DNA from: Archilochus colubris
Lineage: Eukaryota > Chordata > Aves > Apodiformes > Trochilidae
NCBI GenBank assembly: GCA_023079485.1
Contig: CM041084.1
Coordinates: 35,748,609-35,812,608, forward strand
DNA length: 64,000 nucleotides
Reading direction: 5' to 3'
Shown here: piece by piece, positions 24,437-38,330 of the stretch
Layout: the number at the start of each line of letters is the position of its first letter
Position numbering within the stretch: the first letter of the stretch is position 1
The notes under the pieces: model-generated
Database searches by the model: none
What the model saw: the letters and a program-made list of their open reading frames with translations, nothing else
What the model was told of the DNA's origin: nothing
Made by a program: the position numbers and the translations under genes

Positions 24437-27400
24437 GTCATTGAAGACACAGATTTTGCAAGTAGCAAACTCTGCCTATAATCTCATCCACTGTTGTCAA
24501 AACAAATTGAACTGCATTGAGAAATAAACTATGGAAAACACACTCTGGAAAATTTAAAGGAGTAAATTTTAGGACTTCTTTTTAAGAAAATAAATTTTAT
24601 ACAGTTGTCTACACATCAGTATATGAAACAGTTACAGCAAAATAGTGGTGTGGGGGTTTAATTTGGATTAGCATCCTAGTTGAAATATACTAGCATTTGA
24701 ATACATTTTTATTCTAGAGCATACTTTGAGTTATTAAGCCTATCATTAGATTTTGTAACAACATGTAATATATCTAATTCAAAAGGGCTTAGATTATTCC
24801 TGTATTACTTATTAATACGTTAAGTGAATGTTTGGACAATTGACTTCAAGTACATTTTGTGACTAAAACATGTGACAAAATACAATTTTCAGATTACATA
24901 GTACATGTCATAACGAATGCTTTTTATAATTTCTATAGGTGTTAACAAATTAAGCAAAAAAAGCCATACTGACCAAATATCAGCATCATTTATATAAACC
25001 AATTAGCAAAGTATCTCCTCTGCATTTCCTACCTATTCTGCTTTTCTATTTCCTTCCTTTGCTTTTTATACCCTACTTCCTGCATTTCTGCCTTAAAACA
25101 AAGCCTGCAAATAAAGAAGAGTGAATACACATATTTGCAGAGGACTTACCAGAGTGAGATTACAGTCTTGTACTAAAGTAACAATAAGTAATACCAAATG
25201 TATTGCTCAAATACCACAAGTCAGTTCAGTCTCAGCTGGATCCAGTCAGTGACTGGTTGGTTTGCTTAGAAAGATCAACATATTTAACATAGAATGCCTG
25301 TAAATTCTTACTGAAACAACAGAAATATCCCCAGCCAATGGCTTAAATAATGCTTATGTTGCAAAAGGAATTAAAAATACTACTCTGTGTATGTTCTGAG
25401 AACAGAGGTGATGACGGTGCATTTCATACCAGTACAGCGCAATGATTTGCACATCATTCACACAGTTGAGATACTGGTTTGCAGTAAGTTCCACTATAGA
25501 ATGGTCTCTATCCCTGCATTCATGTTCTCTGAGTTATAAATCAGTTGCATAGAGTATGGAAAATGGAAAAAGCATGTCTTCCCACTTTTGGACTAGATGA
25601 AATCAAGACAGACTTACAGTGACTATTAAGAAGGGGGTGGGGGGGCAACAACACAAAACAGAAAAAACAAACCATATGAATAAGTTACTGAAATAATTTC
25701 AAAAGAGAAGAAGAGAATACAGGATTATATTCAGATTTGTATAACATGACCTAGGATAAATAGATTGGTTTTCCTTGAAAAGTAAGAGAGATAATAAATT
25801 GAATACACGAACTTGACGCTATCAGTAAGCAAAAACAGGAAAGAAGCTTCCTGCATTTTAGCAAAGTTGATGACATCCTTATGTAGACTGCTCACTTTCT
25901 CTGAAAGATCCATACCAGACATTTCTGGAACCTACATGGGGCCTACATAATCTAACATCATGGCAAAGACAGACCATCAGCCAGACTTCTCAAAACTTTA
26001 TTTAAAGAAAATAGTCTTCGAAATATGAATAAAGAGCTTTTCTTAATTTTTCAGATATTCCTAACAACTTGAATAACCCAATGTTAAAAGAGGCAGGTAT
26101 CACAAAGAAAATAAAAATTTAAATTAAAATTCCAAACAGAAAGAATTTAGGAAAGATGCATTTTGCAGGCAACAAAATAGGCACAGTAGTACATACTTTC
26201 CAAGGGAGTCTCTATGCTTCCACTAGTCCTAAAGCTATGCTCCAGCTTGATACATTTAGAATATGAAAGAATTCCAGTGCTTTGCCACTTTTTTTCCAGT
26301 AAGCCTTACTTCACTATCCCTGCAACATACATTACAGCAACTTAATAAAGGGGAGAGTGGAAATAAAGAAAAGAAACAAGCTTAATCTTGCTTTTCTTGG
26401 TTCTTCCTCAAAAAGAAATTACATAGCTGAGAATGAATGTAGCAAATCATAAAAATTACACTGATATTCCAACTATTTTACATACATATGCATATACATA
26501 TGATTCTCAAGAGAAGAAGAATCAAGATTGAGAAGGTTGGGTTTTTCTGTTTGTTGGTGGGTTTTTTGGCTTTGCTTTGTTTTTTTTTTATTGTTGCTGG
26601 GTTTTGGTTGGTTTTTTTACAAGTCCATTCTCTGTACCAGAATTAAAAACTGAAAATACCGAAACTGACAATAGGCTGTACTGAAAGTATTTTAAGATCA
26701 ATTTGTTTAAAATTAGAATATGTGACATCTGTAAAATATGGCATTTGGTAATTGAAGAGTATAGGAATGTCCTACTTCTGCACTGCTTCTCAGGTATACA
26801 TATACACAAAGAGTATTTAAGATGGTAGAAGGTGAGTAAGATACACACTTGTTTAGGTCTATTGAGTCTGTGAATACAGGAGCTGCTGCATTTCCCTGTC
26901 TATTATTTATATGACAGAATGAAGATCTGAAAAAATGAAATATAGCCCTAAATTATTCACTTATTCTTTTCACAAAAGGAGAAACCGTCAATCTAACAGG
27001 AAAAGACTACAAGAATATTTCTAAAGGTTTCATGAAAATTGCCTTATTTATCAAAACTTTATTCCCTCCGTTTGTTCATTAAATACTGTAGCTTTGCATT
27101 AAGGTCAAGCAGTGTCAACCAATTACTGTTGTTGGAAAAGTCCTGCTTCCTTAATACTAAAAAAACTCATGGTATACAGTAAATTATTTTAATAGGCAAA
27201 CTGAACACTGCTTATCCGAAGTACATTTCAACCATAAAAATGTATTTTAAGGGTTTCTATCAGCAATCAATTATAATACTATTTATCATCACAGCAGCAT
27301 TACGCATGATTCTTTGTCTGCCTAAATGCCAACTTTAAAAAAATATACATCTATTTTAGCATGTTCAGCAATATTCTGGTTCTTAACTCATACTACAGAA

Positions 27401-29146
27401 AAGAGAAAAATTAAGTGACCTATAAAGCAAACCGAAAGGTAAAAGATAAAAAAGATAAAATTGAATTTTAAGGAGACAATATTAATTGGTATAAACATTC
27501 TGGCCTCATTCCCTGTTGGTGGGCAAGAGGGCCTGGCTCCTGTGACAGACCTGAAAAAAGCCCACACTGCTTCCACTGCTCCTAGTTCTATAATTTTATT
27601 TTACTGTAAAATTCTCCATCTTGCAATATACAAAAAGAACAAGTGAACAACACATAAATGATGGTTTTTAAGTCGTTATGCACGAATTTATTAAACACCA
27701 AGAAAAGGCAACTAATGGGTCATCAGACCAATTACCAAAGTCACAGTCATTCCGGACAGAAGGATTTTCATAAGCTATTTTGATGGAACAATTTGGGACA
27801 GAGTCTCCCATGTCCTAATTCAATCTTTTCCCCACCCCATTTTAATGGTCTGCTGTTCTCATAAGCAAAATTTTGATCCTACTTCTCTTTGGAACTGACC
27901 TGTTTACTCCAAATCCATCTAGTATGTCAGATGTGATGAAAGAATTTTCTGATGGTACCCACAGTACACACAACTGTTCCTCTCTGAAGTTACAAAACAA
28001 GCAAAACTAAAGAAAATTCCTTCTACGCATTCTATCACCTTGTCTTTCTACAAAAAAAGTTTCCATTAATGTCCTGTACAAGTGATCAATGAGAACTACA
28101 ATGACACAAGAAACACACATCATTGCTAAGGAAATAATGTAACAAAAGAATGAAACAAAAGTCTGAAGAGAGTCGGGCTGAAAATTATGCAGGAAGAAAG
28201 ACATTACAGAGTTGGATTTGTGGTCTCATTATTTCCAAGATTATAAATAAAGAAAATGAGAAGAAAAAAAAAAAGGTAGAAAAGGAGGGGAAAAAAAAAG
28301 AATAAAAAAACCCCAACCAAACAAAACTTGAGAGCGAGTCTCCTTCTGTCCTACTGGAGCAGTTCAGTCCCACCTACATATTCCATCTGCCATTACAGTC
28401 TGAAAAGAATTTTAGACCCAAGTATTAAATAACCAGATTCAAGAAGATAAATTTAAAAAATACAGATTCGTTCAAACTCATCTTCAGTGAATTACTTCAT
28501 TGAAAAGGGGTTAACTGGCTTTATGATGAGAGGTTAACAGTAGACATGATAAAAGCTTGAGGTCAGAGACTTTAAACATGTCCTGCAGTCAATGCCAATA
28601 TAACAAAATGCAATGTAGGCAAAAACACCAAAAGCTGGACACAGAAATCACTGAAATCAGAGAGTAGCTGATTCCTAAAAAGAGAATTTCAACAGCTCTG
28701 TCAAACCGGGTATAAATTTCAAATGGATTCTACACATCTCTTTGGACCTGTTTCTGTCTGGTATCTTCATAACAATCAATCCTATGACTCAATGGTAGTG
28801 TGCTTAAAAAATCAGCAGATAATACAATGCTGGGAGAAACTACCAGCACCTCAGAGGATGGGATCAGATTTCAAACAGCTTTTGGAATGCAAAGTGATCC
28901 AATAGAGACAAATCTTAAGTACCACATTTAGAAAAGAGACATGAACACAAAACAGAGAAGCAGTGAAACATTACACAGGGAATAAACGGACAGAGAGGAA
29001 TACAGATCAGAAGACTAAATTCTGTGGTATCTTTCAAAAGCACATCTAAAATAGGTCGGCTAGTACGTGATGCATATGTGTGTACAAATATGCACATACA
29101 TGTAATGAGCTGATAATCACTTTTTTCCATCTCTTACTATGCTGGT
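24437..29146. other. AT-rich stretch without supported genes
   Basis: No gene can be supported. A T/G-rich run (about 26540-26620, GGTTTT and GTTTGTTGG units) is the complement of the A/C-rich low-complexity type seen at the left end. A purine-rich run (about 28258-28315) is mostly A and G. A short open frame on the minus strand around 25390-25530 has no domain match that I recognise. Confidence 0.5.
28258..28325. repeat. Purine-rich low-complexity tract
   Basis: About 60 bases are nearly all A and G (GAAGAAAAAAAA, AAAAGGAGGGGAAA and similar), passing into AAACCCCAACCAAAC. Such tracts are common in bird introns. No coding or transposon signature is present. Confidence 0.75.
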
Positions 29147-29214
29147 CATCACAGAATCATAGAATTGGCAAGGGCTGGAAGGAACCTCTGGAGATCCAAG
29201 TCCACCCCCTGCCA
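29147..29214 (-). mobile_element. CR1 LINE, very short 3' end
   Basis: The sequence ATCACAGAATCATAGAATTG followed by GCTGGAAGGAACCTCTGGAG and AAGTCCACCCCCTG is a reversed CR1 3' terminus of only about 68 bp. The octamer repeats are partly kept (CACAGAAT, CATAGAAT). Strong 5' truncation is usual for this LINE. Confidence 0.9.
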
Positions 29215-32200
29215 CATTATAATTCTTAGAAAGGTGTAGGTGAAGTGCTGAGGTATTTCACTCACTGAAGCTACTCAAGAAAAGGTTTGATCAAAGCACT
29301 TGATTCTGCTGCAGGAACATGGAAAGATTGTAAAATGTGGTAATCTGTGATCTTCCAAGAAATATATTTCTCCAATTTCAGTCCACCTTCCACAGCCAAC
29401 TGCAGCAAGAGACTGAGGAAAACAGAACCTGCCTCTGTCAGTCCTCAACAGCATAAGCTCTCTCACCTCCTGTCTTCAGACTCCCATATTCAAAACCTTC
29501 ACATCAGCTTCCCTTGCTTTTAATTTTTTTTCATATGAGCCAATCCTAGATTAAGCACATCTATGGATGACTTTTCCTGTTCATTGTTCTTTGGATAAAA
29601 TGACCTAGCATTTCACATAAGAAAAACTGCATTACTGATAATTTTTACTTTCATGTTACATGTGTGTCCTCCTTAAAAGGAGTATGAACAGCTAATGAAC
29701 AAATGAGCAAACCTAATGAACAAAAAGTACAGTTAAAGAAATTATACCCTGAATTGCATGACACCAAAACAAATCCTCAGAAGGCCTCCTTTCCCTGTGC
29801 TGTGCTGGCTTCTGCAGACACTTCCTGGATCTCTCTTAATAATTCCTTACCTTATGTCCTGTAATAACAATTAAAAATTATTTGCAAAATGAAAGCGTCC
29901 TGGCTAAATGAAAACTCTGCTTAAAATTAGGAAACAATCTTCAGCTTTATGGGACACATCAGTTCAGTACACTGGATCAGAAGAAATTCTGTACTGATGA
30001 AATCAGCCTGGAGAGGACAGAGAGAGTAAGCTCTGCTTTTCTAGATCCATCAGCTGTACTGGATAACACTAGCCAGCAATGGGAGAAATGTAGGTGGGTT
30101 GTAAGATAAGGAACAGGCTAGAGGCAAGAAGAGCTGTTATAATTATAGCTGGGAACACAGAATTTGTTAAAGGAAGTCTACTGTATAATTACATTTGAAA
30201 ATTTAGCAAGATGCCCAGAGGCTGGCTTGCAGCTGTCAGGAACTGGTAAGGCTAGAGTTCTGCTCAAGAGGCAATCACTACTGCAGCAAAGCATAACTCC
30301 CTGTAGTTGAGCCCACTTTGATATGGCAAAGGAATTACTACAGATGTAATTAATAAAATTACACAACATCTGAGAGATTATACCTATTATCAGTTAAAGT
30401 TGTCCAGAGATTATGTATTATTTTAAAAGAAATTAAATATAGATCTGCTGGCTTCATTATTTCATGAAATATATTTTTGTATGAATTACAATGGTAATAC
30501 TCTGTGAACTGCATATTTTATTTAGTAAAGGTTAAAATTCAGGTGTTTTTTTAAAATGTAAATTCATTATCAAATTAACCTCATCTACAGGTTAATATCA
30601 GTTTGCATGTAAAGTCATTGTTCTCATTTTTGTATACCTGGCCCAATCAATTGAAAGTGAATTAGTGCAGAAAGAATGTAAGATTTTTATATATTTTTTT
30701 AATACATCTGTAAATCTCTTCCTTCCTTGGATTCAAAGCTGAAGTGATTCTGCTACAGAGAAACAAATGGTAAACCACAAACACATACCCCAAGTGGTAA
30801 GCTGCAGACAAACTTATCAAATATGAAATATGATTAAGTAATTTTTGGAAAAATGGCAGAAACAAACAATTGAAAAAAATTGCTCATTTTATATAAAGTT
30901 AATCATTCTACTTAAAAAACATACTCTGCTAATTTAAATATTAGCAAATTTAAGTGCTGAGCGTGTTGCAAATTTTCACCAATCGTAAGTACTACTGGTG
31001 TTTTTTTAAAACACATCTGGATAAAGAATTGAGCAAGATTCATAACACAGTCAATAAGTTTGACCATAATTGGAATTTTGATAGAATTCAAAATTATGTT
31101 GTCATATTACCATCACAAGATTAAAAAAAAGCTCTAGAAGACAGAAACTGCAAGTCTAACCCAAAACTTTACAGTAAAAATCTAAATACTATATAAGCTG
31201 CTTCTTCTATTTCAGATTTACAGTTTTATAAGTAGTTTAATATATATATCTACTTGGCATTACAGACTTCATGGAGAGAAAACTGAGGGTTCTTCCTTTC
31301 ACCTTTAATCAAACTAGCTGCTGCATTTTGAAAAGGTAAAGACTAAAGAAAGTGATTAAATCCTCAAAACATGTCTAAGCACTGAAATACAGGCAGCACA
31401 TCAACTATTCCGTATTTGCTCTATTAGCTTGAAGATATTCTTTTTTGATGCCTTAGTTTAAATACTAGAGCTGTGTTTTCTATAGAAAGGTAGAATATTT
31501 TCTAAGTCTCATAGGATTTGCTCACTTAGAAAAGTTTTCCTAACTTAAGGCTGAATAAAAGGCTCCTTTCCATGTATCAAGTCGTGGTTTCGCTCAGCAT
31601 AACCAAACTGTTAACAGGAATGCTTTTTGCTCTCTACACCATTTCATTTGAGGAGGTGAGAGGAAAAAACCTAAGAAATCAGTTATTTTATACAAACTTC
31701 TTTCTTACAAAGCTTAAATCTTGTTTGACTTTTTAAAGTTTTATAAACTTTATAATTTACTCCTTTGCTTTCGTTTTGAAAGTAAAATACAATCACTTGA
31801 AAAATTTTATGTCTTTCAAAGACATACAAATAACATTTAAGTACTTTTTTTTAAAAGGGAAATTAGAACTCAGATTTTCACATAACATACTACTGTAGAA
31901 GAAAAAAAATCACTTTCATTAAATTGTTAGACTTATGCACCAGCAATTCCATGGTAAAATATAAGAAATAAAACTACATAAATTGCATGTTCTTGCTGTT
32001 GCTCTGGACAAAGAAAAACCTTTAAGTTTAATATTGATTTTTAAAGAGAAACAATGTCTTAAATGGAATTTTTCTGTACATTTTAAATGTAAGCACACAC
32101 AGATACAAACAACCAGGGAGGAACTTTTACCTTAATTTAATACACAGAAGAAAAAAAAACACAAAACCAAACACAAAAACAAAATGCAAGAAAGCAAAGG

Positions 32201-32303
32201 TAGAATTACTTTAGTACATAATGCAAAGTGAATGCTGCTCTCATTTTTATAAAATTTGTTCTTCTGAAGCAATGAACCTTTTAAGCAAAAAGCTTTGTAT
32301 GGA

Positions 32304-32367
32304 AATAAATAAAATTGACAAGTTCTAGTTCACTAATTGCCAAAAAAAAAAAAAAAAAAAAAAAAAA
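32304..32367 (+). other. Possible retrocopy 3' end (AATAAA then A26)
   Basis: Two overlapping AATAAA hexamers (32304-32313) are followed 28 bases later by 26 consecutive A (32342-32367). This spacing is that of a polyadenylated mRNA tail, as in a processed retrocopy. CR1 itself does not make poly-A tails. No upstream coding homology is recognised, and no target-site repeat of the flank GGAATGAAATTTGG was found upstream. A simple A-run near a chance AATAAA is an equally good explanation in AT-rich DNA. Confidence 0.3.
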
Positions 32368-34375
32368 GGAATGAAATTTGGCTGTGATTCCAAGTAGCTC
32401 TACTTCTTTTTAAAACTCTTCTGCAACCTGATACTCCTATGATCACAAGTGGGGTGTGTATGCAACATGGTTTTAATGCACAAGGATGCACAATACTACA
32501 GAACTTGAATGATGAGTGGTGAAGATCTGTGCTGCTAAAGCTCAAAGGCTGTGAAAAAGCCAGCTTCTTGATCTTACTGCTGCATCTCTGCCAATACCTG
32601 CTTTGACTCTGTGCCTATCTGTACATGTATACAAGAGATTGCCCTGTCCTAGATTACAACTTAACTTTAAAAACATATTTGCCAGGTTTATGTTTTAAGT
32701 AAGGAGTTACAACCTCTGCTACTCTCACTAATACAGATATCTGTAGCACATAATTTGCAGTTTTATTCCTCTTATTAGCATTTGCCTATGTATCTATCAA
32801 ATGAAACCAGTAATTTTCAAAAAAGTTGCATGGCACAACACAGCTACATATAGTAAGTCATCACTGACAAATGTTTTAAGGTGTGTGACCATTTTTATGA
32901 GTTTCAGGTTATCCATCCAAATGAAGGCATACGTTAACACAAAGGTACTTAAATTGGGAAGAAAATAGCCTATTGTTTCTAAAACTGCTTTCAGGTATTT
33001 TAAATAGCTTGACTCTATTCTTTTCATCATAAAACAGGGGATGCCAAAGAGCATATTACAATTCCTAAATTAAGGTAAGAAATACAACAATGTGTATTAT
33101 ATATAAAGTAGTAATAGGCAGAGACAACTTCACTAGACTGTGACATATGACATCTGGTAGACTGTTACCATAATAAATGGGAAAAGTAGGTGAGGTTCTG
33201 TCAACAGTAAGGTATGAAGAAATGCATCTTCATCAGAATGACAAACATATCTGCCTTTAACAAACACAAGTTACACTGAAATTCAAATATCTGCGAGTTA
33301 AATATTTTCACTTTATTTAATCCCCTTTCCTTTCTGATTTTAAAAACCTCATTCTAGCATAACATGTCTTTATTTATCAGGTATGTATTTATGCAATTTC
33401 ATTTCATTTTAGTGGAGATAAATTAAACTTATTAATAATCAATGGCTAGAAACTCAGATAAAATAGCCTGTTACATTTTCCACATCTCCACATAGCATTT
33501 AAACTATGCAAAATAATAATTTAGATTGGCAAACAGTCTAAAAAGACTATGCACTGACCTCTGACTCCTTTTGGTATACTCGTGCAAATATCACACAGGC
33601 ACTGAAACAGTGTCAGCTCTGCAGCTGACCAGTTGAAGGGGAAAGCACCAGCATCCTGGGGATTCCAGTACATATTTGATGACACATGCTAGCTACAAAA
33701 AAATTGTCTCACATAAGAGAAAAAAAAGGGAAACAGTGACTTTCTGAAGGCAGACCATGTTCTCACACCTCACGTTTCTTATGGTTTATTTTGCTCCATG
33801 CTTTATTTTTCATTTTCATGTCAGCAGATGACTAAGTAGAAAGAACCGTCATAAAATTCTTATTCTGTGGAGACTGAAACTTGTCATGTGGTGCTTTAAA
33901 AAAGTTAGAATATTGTATTTTTGTTTGCGACTAAAGGCAAGACCTCCTTTATATTCAGTCTTTTAAAAAACAGATATACACCTGCAAAGTAATATTAACA
34001 GACTATAACCATTTTCTACACATAAAAATCAACAGAAATCTGAGAGTCTACAAGTGAACAGTTGAGTCACAAAGCAATGATCGGGTTTCGTAAGAGTTAG
34101 ATGGAAGAATTCTGAAAATTCCATAGTTACTGAAATATAAAATGTGGAAGACTTTATCTAACCTTAGAGATGGAATATTTAGTAACACTGTATTCTGAAG
34201 TATCTGCTTGATGCTCTGTTAGTTTGGGGGTTTTCCTAATGCTGTATTGGTGAAGGCTGTGTGATGGTATTTACTTTTAAAGCTGCTTTCAAGAAACTGA
34301 GTGATTTGGTAACACATTTTCAGACTTCAGTAGAAGCTGATGGCATTAAGATACCAGAGAGACTGATTTGGCAAT

Positions 34376-34390
34376 TCTCTCTCTCTCTCT
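34376..34390. repeat. Short (TC)n run
   Basis: Fifteen bases of alternating T and C, too short to be clearly unstable. Confidence 0.8.
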
Positions 34391-36118
34391 CATGTATACT
34401 CTCATTTCATAACTATTGTCTCTTGTCAACACACAAATGAGCCTTCTTGAAGTGTAAGGAAGGAAATCACAAAAATGTTGCAAATTCTATACACTCCAGT
34501 GAATGCATGACTGTTTAATGCTGATTTAAGGTGTTCTAACAGGAGACTGACCCAACGAGATATCCCACTTCCTTCTTGTCACTGCCCTCCTCCAGAAGAC
34601 ACGCTTGTGATGTGAACAATCAGAATAGGAAGAGGGGACTATAGATGGACTTAACACCTATTCTACCATTTACTAGACTGAACTTGGATGAGTGTTTACT
34701 ATCCTTCCACTCAGCAACAAAAGAGGGGGAAAAGAAAAATGAAAGAGAACAAAATAATATAGCTCTGGTAGACAGTAAGTGGTGACAGACAGATGATCAC
34801 AATTTCAACTGACGATAAATCTGTCCTTTTGAAATTTGTTCATTCCCAGAATTAAAATAAGAACATCTACTGAACATTACCATGAATGTATATGGCTGCA
34901 TCACACCTCATAACGTGGCTGCTAAAAGTTTTAACTAAAAGATCAGGTTTAACTGACTATTTTGCATCCTGAATCAGTCCAACAAAAACCAGAATTGCAC
35001 ACAGCACATTCCAAAACAACACAGTAGCTGTAGATAGTTAGGACCTTTCTTCCTCTCTTTCTTTCTCTCTTCCACAGATACTTTCTGGAAAAGAGAGGTC
35101 TCTGCACATTTCAGTAAAATTACCCTTAAGCAAATAACAAATTGCCCATCAACTCTATCAGAAGCTGCAATGAAACTGGAATCACTTTGCATACTCATAA
35201 CCTGAGGAAGACAGGCTCCTGACTTCACCATGTTTCTCAGCAGCAGAAGCAGCAAATTTCTGATGTTGAAGGTCACATCAGTGCGTTTCAGTGAACTTTT
35301 TGCAACAGATTAAGCAGGAGCATGGAAAAATATAAAAAAGTAAAAAAGAAAAATCACAAGTTAAATAGACCCATTTCATGAGTTTTCAACACTCAGTTCA
35401 AATTCTTTGTGATTCCCATTTGATGTTTGGGGTAGACTGTACTAAGGGGCAAGACCTTAACATTCTGTGCCTCTGTGTGACATTGTAAGGCTGAGACAGA
35501 CAACTTCATCAGACAACTGATACACTCAGAGCTTCAGACCTTGATCTTGCTGGTAACACCACCTTCATCTTTTCCAGCACATCTACTTAAGCTAGAGAGC
35601 ACTTCACAAATCACATATTAACACAAAAACTGCACCAATCTGCTATCCTGACCTATCTTTAATAAAAGAACTTGTATTCAAAACAGCAGTTATACTGAGC
35701 TTGAGAGGAAGATTTTAAAATAAAAACTGTAATTAAACATGGCTGACTTCGGAGAATACAAAATAAAAAATGTCTCAGATACTTCTGTTCAAGATACATG
35801 AGAAATGGGAAATGGCATATTTCAGTATTTTTAATGTGGGGTGATTTTTTTTTTACTTTACAAGCCACATACAAACTAGGTATCTCAAACCTTATTCACA
35901 GAAATTATTTGGAATCTTGAAACTGTTGCTATTTTATAAATGAAAACATAACCAAATCATTATTGCAAGAAACCATCCATTTAAGCTCACCTCCTTTCAT
36001 TGGAAAACAAAACAAAACCCTGAATATATTTGAAGCTCCTTAATGGAAATTTTCAATTGACAAGGTAAACTTGAAGAACTTGGGAATTCGATCAAAATAA
36101 TCTAAATGACCAGCTGAT

Positions 36119-36123
<5 letters not shown>

Positions 36124-36144
<21 letters not shown>
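36124..36144. repeat. A21 homopolymer
   Basis: There are twenty-one consecutive A bases. No AATAAA lies in the 40 bases before the run, so a retrocopy tail is not suggested here. Confidence 0.9.
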
Positions 36145-36149
<5 letters not shown>

Positions 36150-38231
36150 AGTGCAGATTTTATTCTGTGGCATAAAGTTGTTGACAATACATTTCTCAAT
36201 AAAGAAAAATTGAATTATAGCCTTAGGGTGGTTTAATTTGGTACAAATTTTGAATAATGTTATATACTTTTCTAAAGCAGATGCTAGGAGACTCTACAAG
36301 GACACTCAGCTCAATCAGAAGCCAGATTAAAGTTCCATCTGGAACAAAACAGTTCCACAGCTCTATTACAATTAGCAGAGTCACCAATGTCAGGCTCTAA
36401 AGTTGGGCAATGTGAAATTCTTCCTCTTCTAACTACAGCAATTCACACTCAAACCTAACAAGCAGTTTACACACCTCTAAAACAGAACTTATTAAGCAGT
36501 CACAAACCTGTGCTTTTGTAGCAAGGATGAAAAATCTTATTTGGATTATTACAGTCATGTGAATCACAAAGACTACCAATGATTTTACATGAGCTCTCCC
36601 ATTGCATTAAAAATTACAAAAGTTCAGGTAGCTGCAAGGCTCAGAATACCAAGCCAAACCAAGAACAGCACAGAAGCTATTTACATGAAATAAAATTCAA
36701 GACTGATTTCTAATTGCCCTGATCTTTTCCTTCACAATTCCCAGACTTCTTGTTATGAAACCAAGTATTTTCCCAACAGGTCATGCTGAAGAACTGACGT
36801 GGTCCATCTTTAGACCAAACAAATACAGAATTACCTATGGAACATAATGGCTGGAAGTCAAAGCCTCATTCTTCAGTCAAGTATTAAATGTGACAGAGCT
36901 GTCCTAGATTTAAGCCAAACCAAATTTCAACTCAAGTTTAGTAAAAGAAAGCATCCTTTCAAAGAACAATTCAGCAAACAGCAGAGCTGATACAGAGACA
37001 GAAAACCAAAATATGCCACATGCCTTAAAATTACTATTTTACTGTTCATGCATCAGACAAGTAAGTAAGCCTGAATAAGGAAGTTATAAATCAAATGCCC
37101 ATATCTTGCACCTCTTTCCCCCCAGCTGAATCCACAATGGACAGATATGTAGCAACACAGACTTTAAAAAAAATACATCTCATTACATGCATTTTCATCA
37201 AGACTTGGTTAAAGTCTTGGTTAAAGAGCACATTTATGTTTTTCCAGTTGCTGGTTACATTAATTAGACTGATTTCTACTATGAAACAGTAGCTGCTAGG
37301 TCTGAAAATATGTAGTGTTAATACCCAGATAAAACCAAACTGAAAAGAGGTAACAGTACCCACTGCTGTCTATAATGTTCTGGACTGAAGAAGTAAATTT
37401 CAGCTTCCAAAAAAGAGTATTAGTCACAATTTTATATTTAGTATCCTTAATTATTGTTTAAATACTATCTAATAAACTTCATTTCTGAAATTTCACCTTC
37501 TAAATATTTAGAGAGAAAAACTAAGAAATTACTTTGTCCTCAGTCCGATTGTTGTTATTTCTGAGACTACCCCAAAAGAGATCTATTGTCAACACCATGC
37601 AGCAGGATGGAAGGATTTAGAAAAAAAAACCAGGAAAGTCTGGTGGAAGTCTAGATACTCAGATCTACCAAGGCAACCCAATCAGTGCCTTTGACAGAAT
37701 ATGGTCTTTTTAAGGCAATGGTCAACAAAAGTGTCCAAGGCTGATCATTACACTGGAAAGATCCACAGGCATCCACAAATTCCAGTACTGATAAAACTAT
37801 GGAGAAATTATCCCTGTATTTCAGTTCCACCATTAAACACAGAGGCCCATCAGAACAGCCATTAGTTCCCCATTCCCTATTAGCTAAGGTGGCTTTTCTG
37901 AAAGACTAAAAAACAAAAGAGCAACCAAAAATTAAAACACTTATTGACAGAAAGCAAAGTATAATAATTGAAACACATGTCTCGAAGCCTGGACTGGTGC
38001 CACACCACAAGACTAGAGAGTCTTTCTAACAGTGTCCAGAAAACAAATTCTTCCTCAAAGAAATACCCACAGTGGTAACTGCTTATTCATGATGGAGAAA
38101 TGTGTGGATAGCTCATTTTAGCTCATTTCCAAAAGTAGTAATAACCCAGGCTTCCAATCTTCAGCACTTTTTTTTTTTTTTTAAGATCTGAACTAAGATG
38201 TAAAGAATTCTAGATTTAATCCATGACCTGT

Positions 38232-38330
38232 AATCATAGAATCATAGAATTGGCTGGGTTGGAAGGGACCTCAGAGATCATCGAGTCCAACCCTTGAGCC
38301 ACCGTTGTGGTTGTTAGACCATGGCACTGA
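38232..38330 (-). mobile_element. CR1 LINE 3' end, young subfamily
   Basis: The + strand begins AATCATAGAATCATAGAATT and continues GGCTGGGTTGGAAGGGACCT to AGACCATGGCACTGA. It matches the copies at 14043 and 24119 closely and shares with the latter the CCGTTGTGGTTGTTAGACC-type segment. It is 5' truncated after about 99 bp, just as it enters the ORF2 end. The minus orientation is shared with most CR1 copies in the window. Confidence 0.96.

Larger units (their letters stand above)
29215..38231. other. Long AT-rich stretch without supported genes
   Basis: Nine kilobases hold no recognisable exon, RNA gene or full transposon. Visible structures are a poly-A run of 26 with an upstream AATAAA (32304-32367, listed separately), a run of 21 A (36124-36144), a short (TC)n at 34376-34390, and a pyrimidine-rich patch near 35045-35075. 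Frames here are short and scattered on both strands. Confidence 0.55.

Noticed and set aside
25390..25530. Minus-strand frame of about 50 codons with balanced composition
   Set aside because: No recognisable family and no clear donor at its end; length not unusual for chance.
25630..25650. G-rich run considered as a G-quadruplex
   Set aside because: Only two long G runs are present; four are needed for an intramolecular quadruplex.
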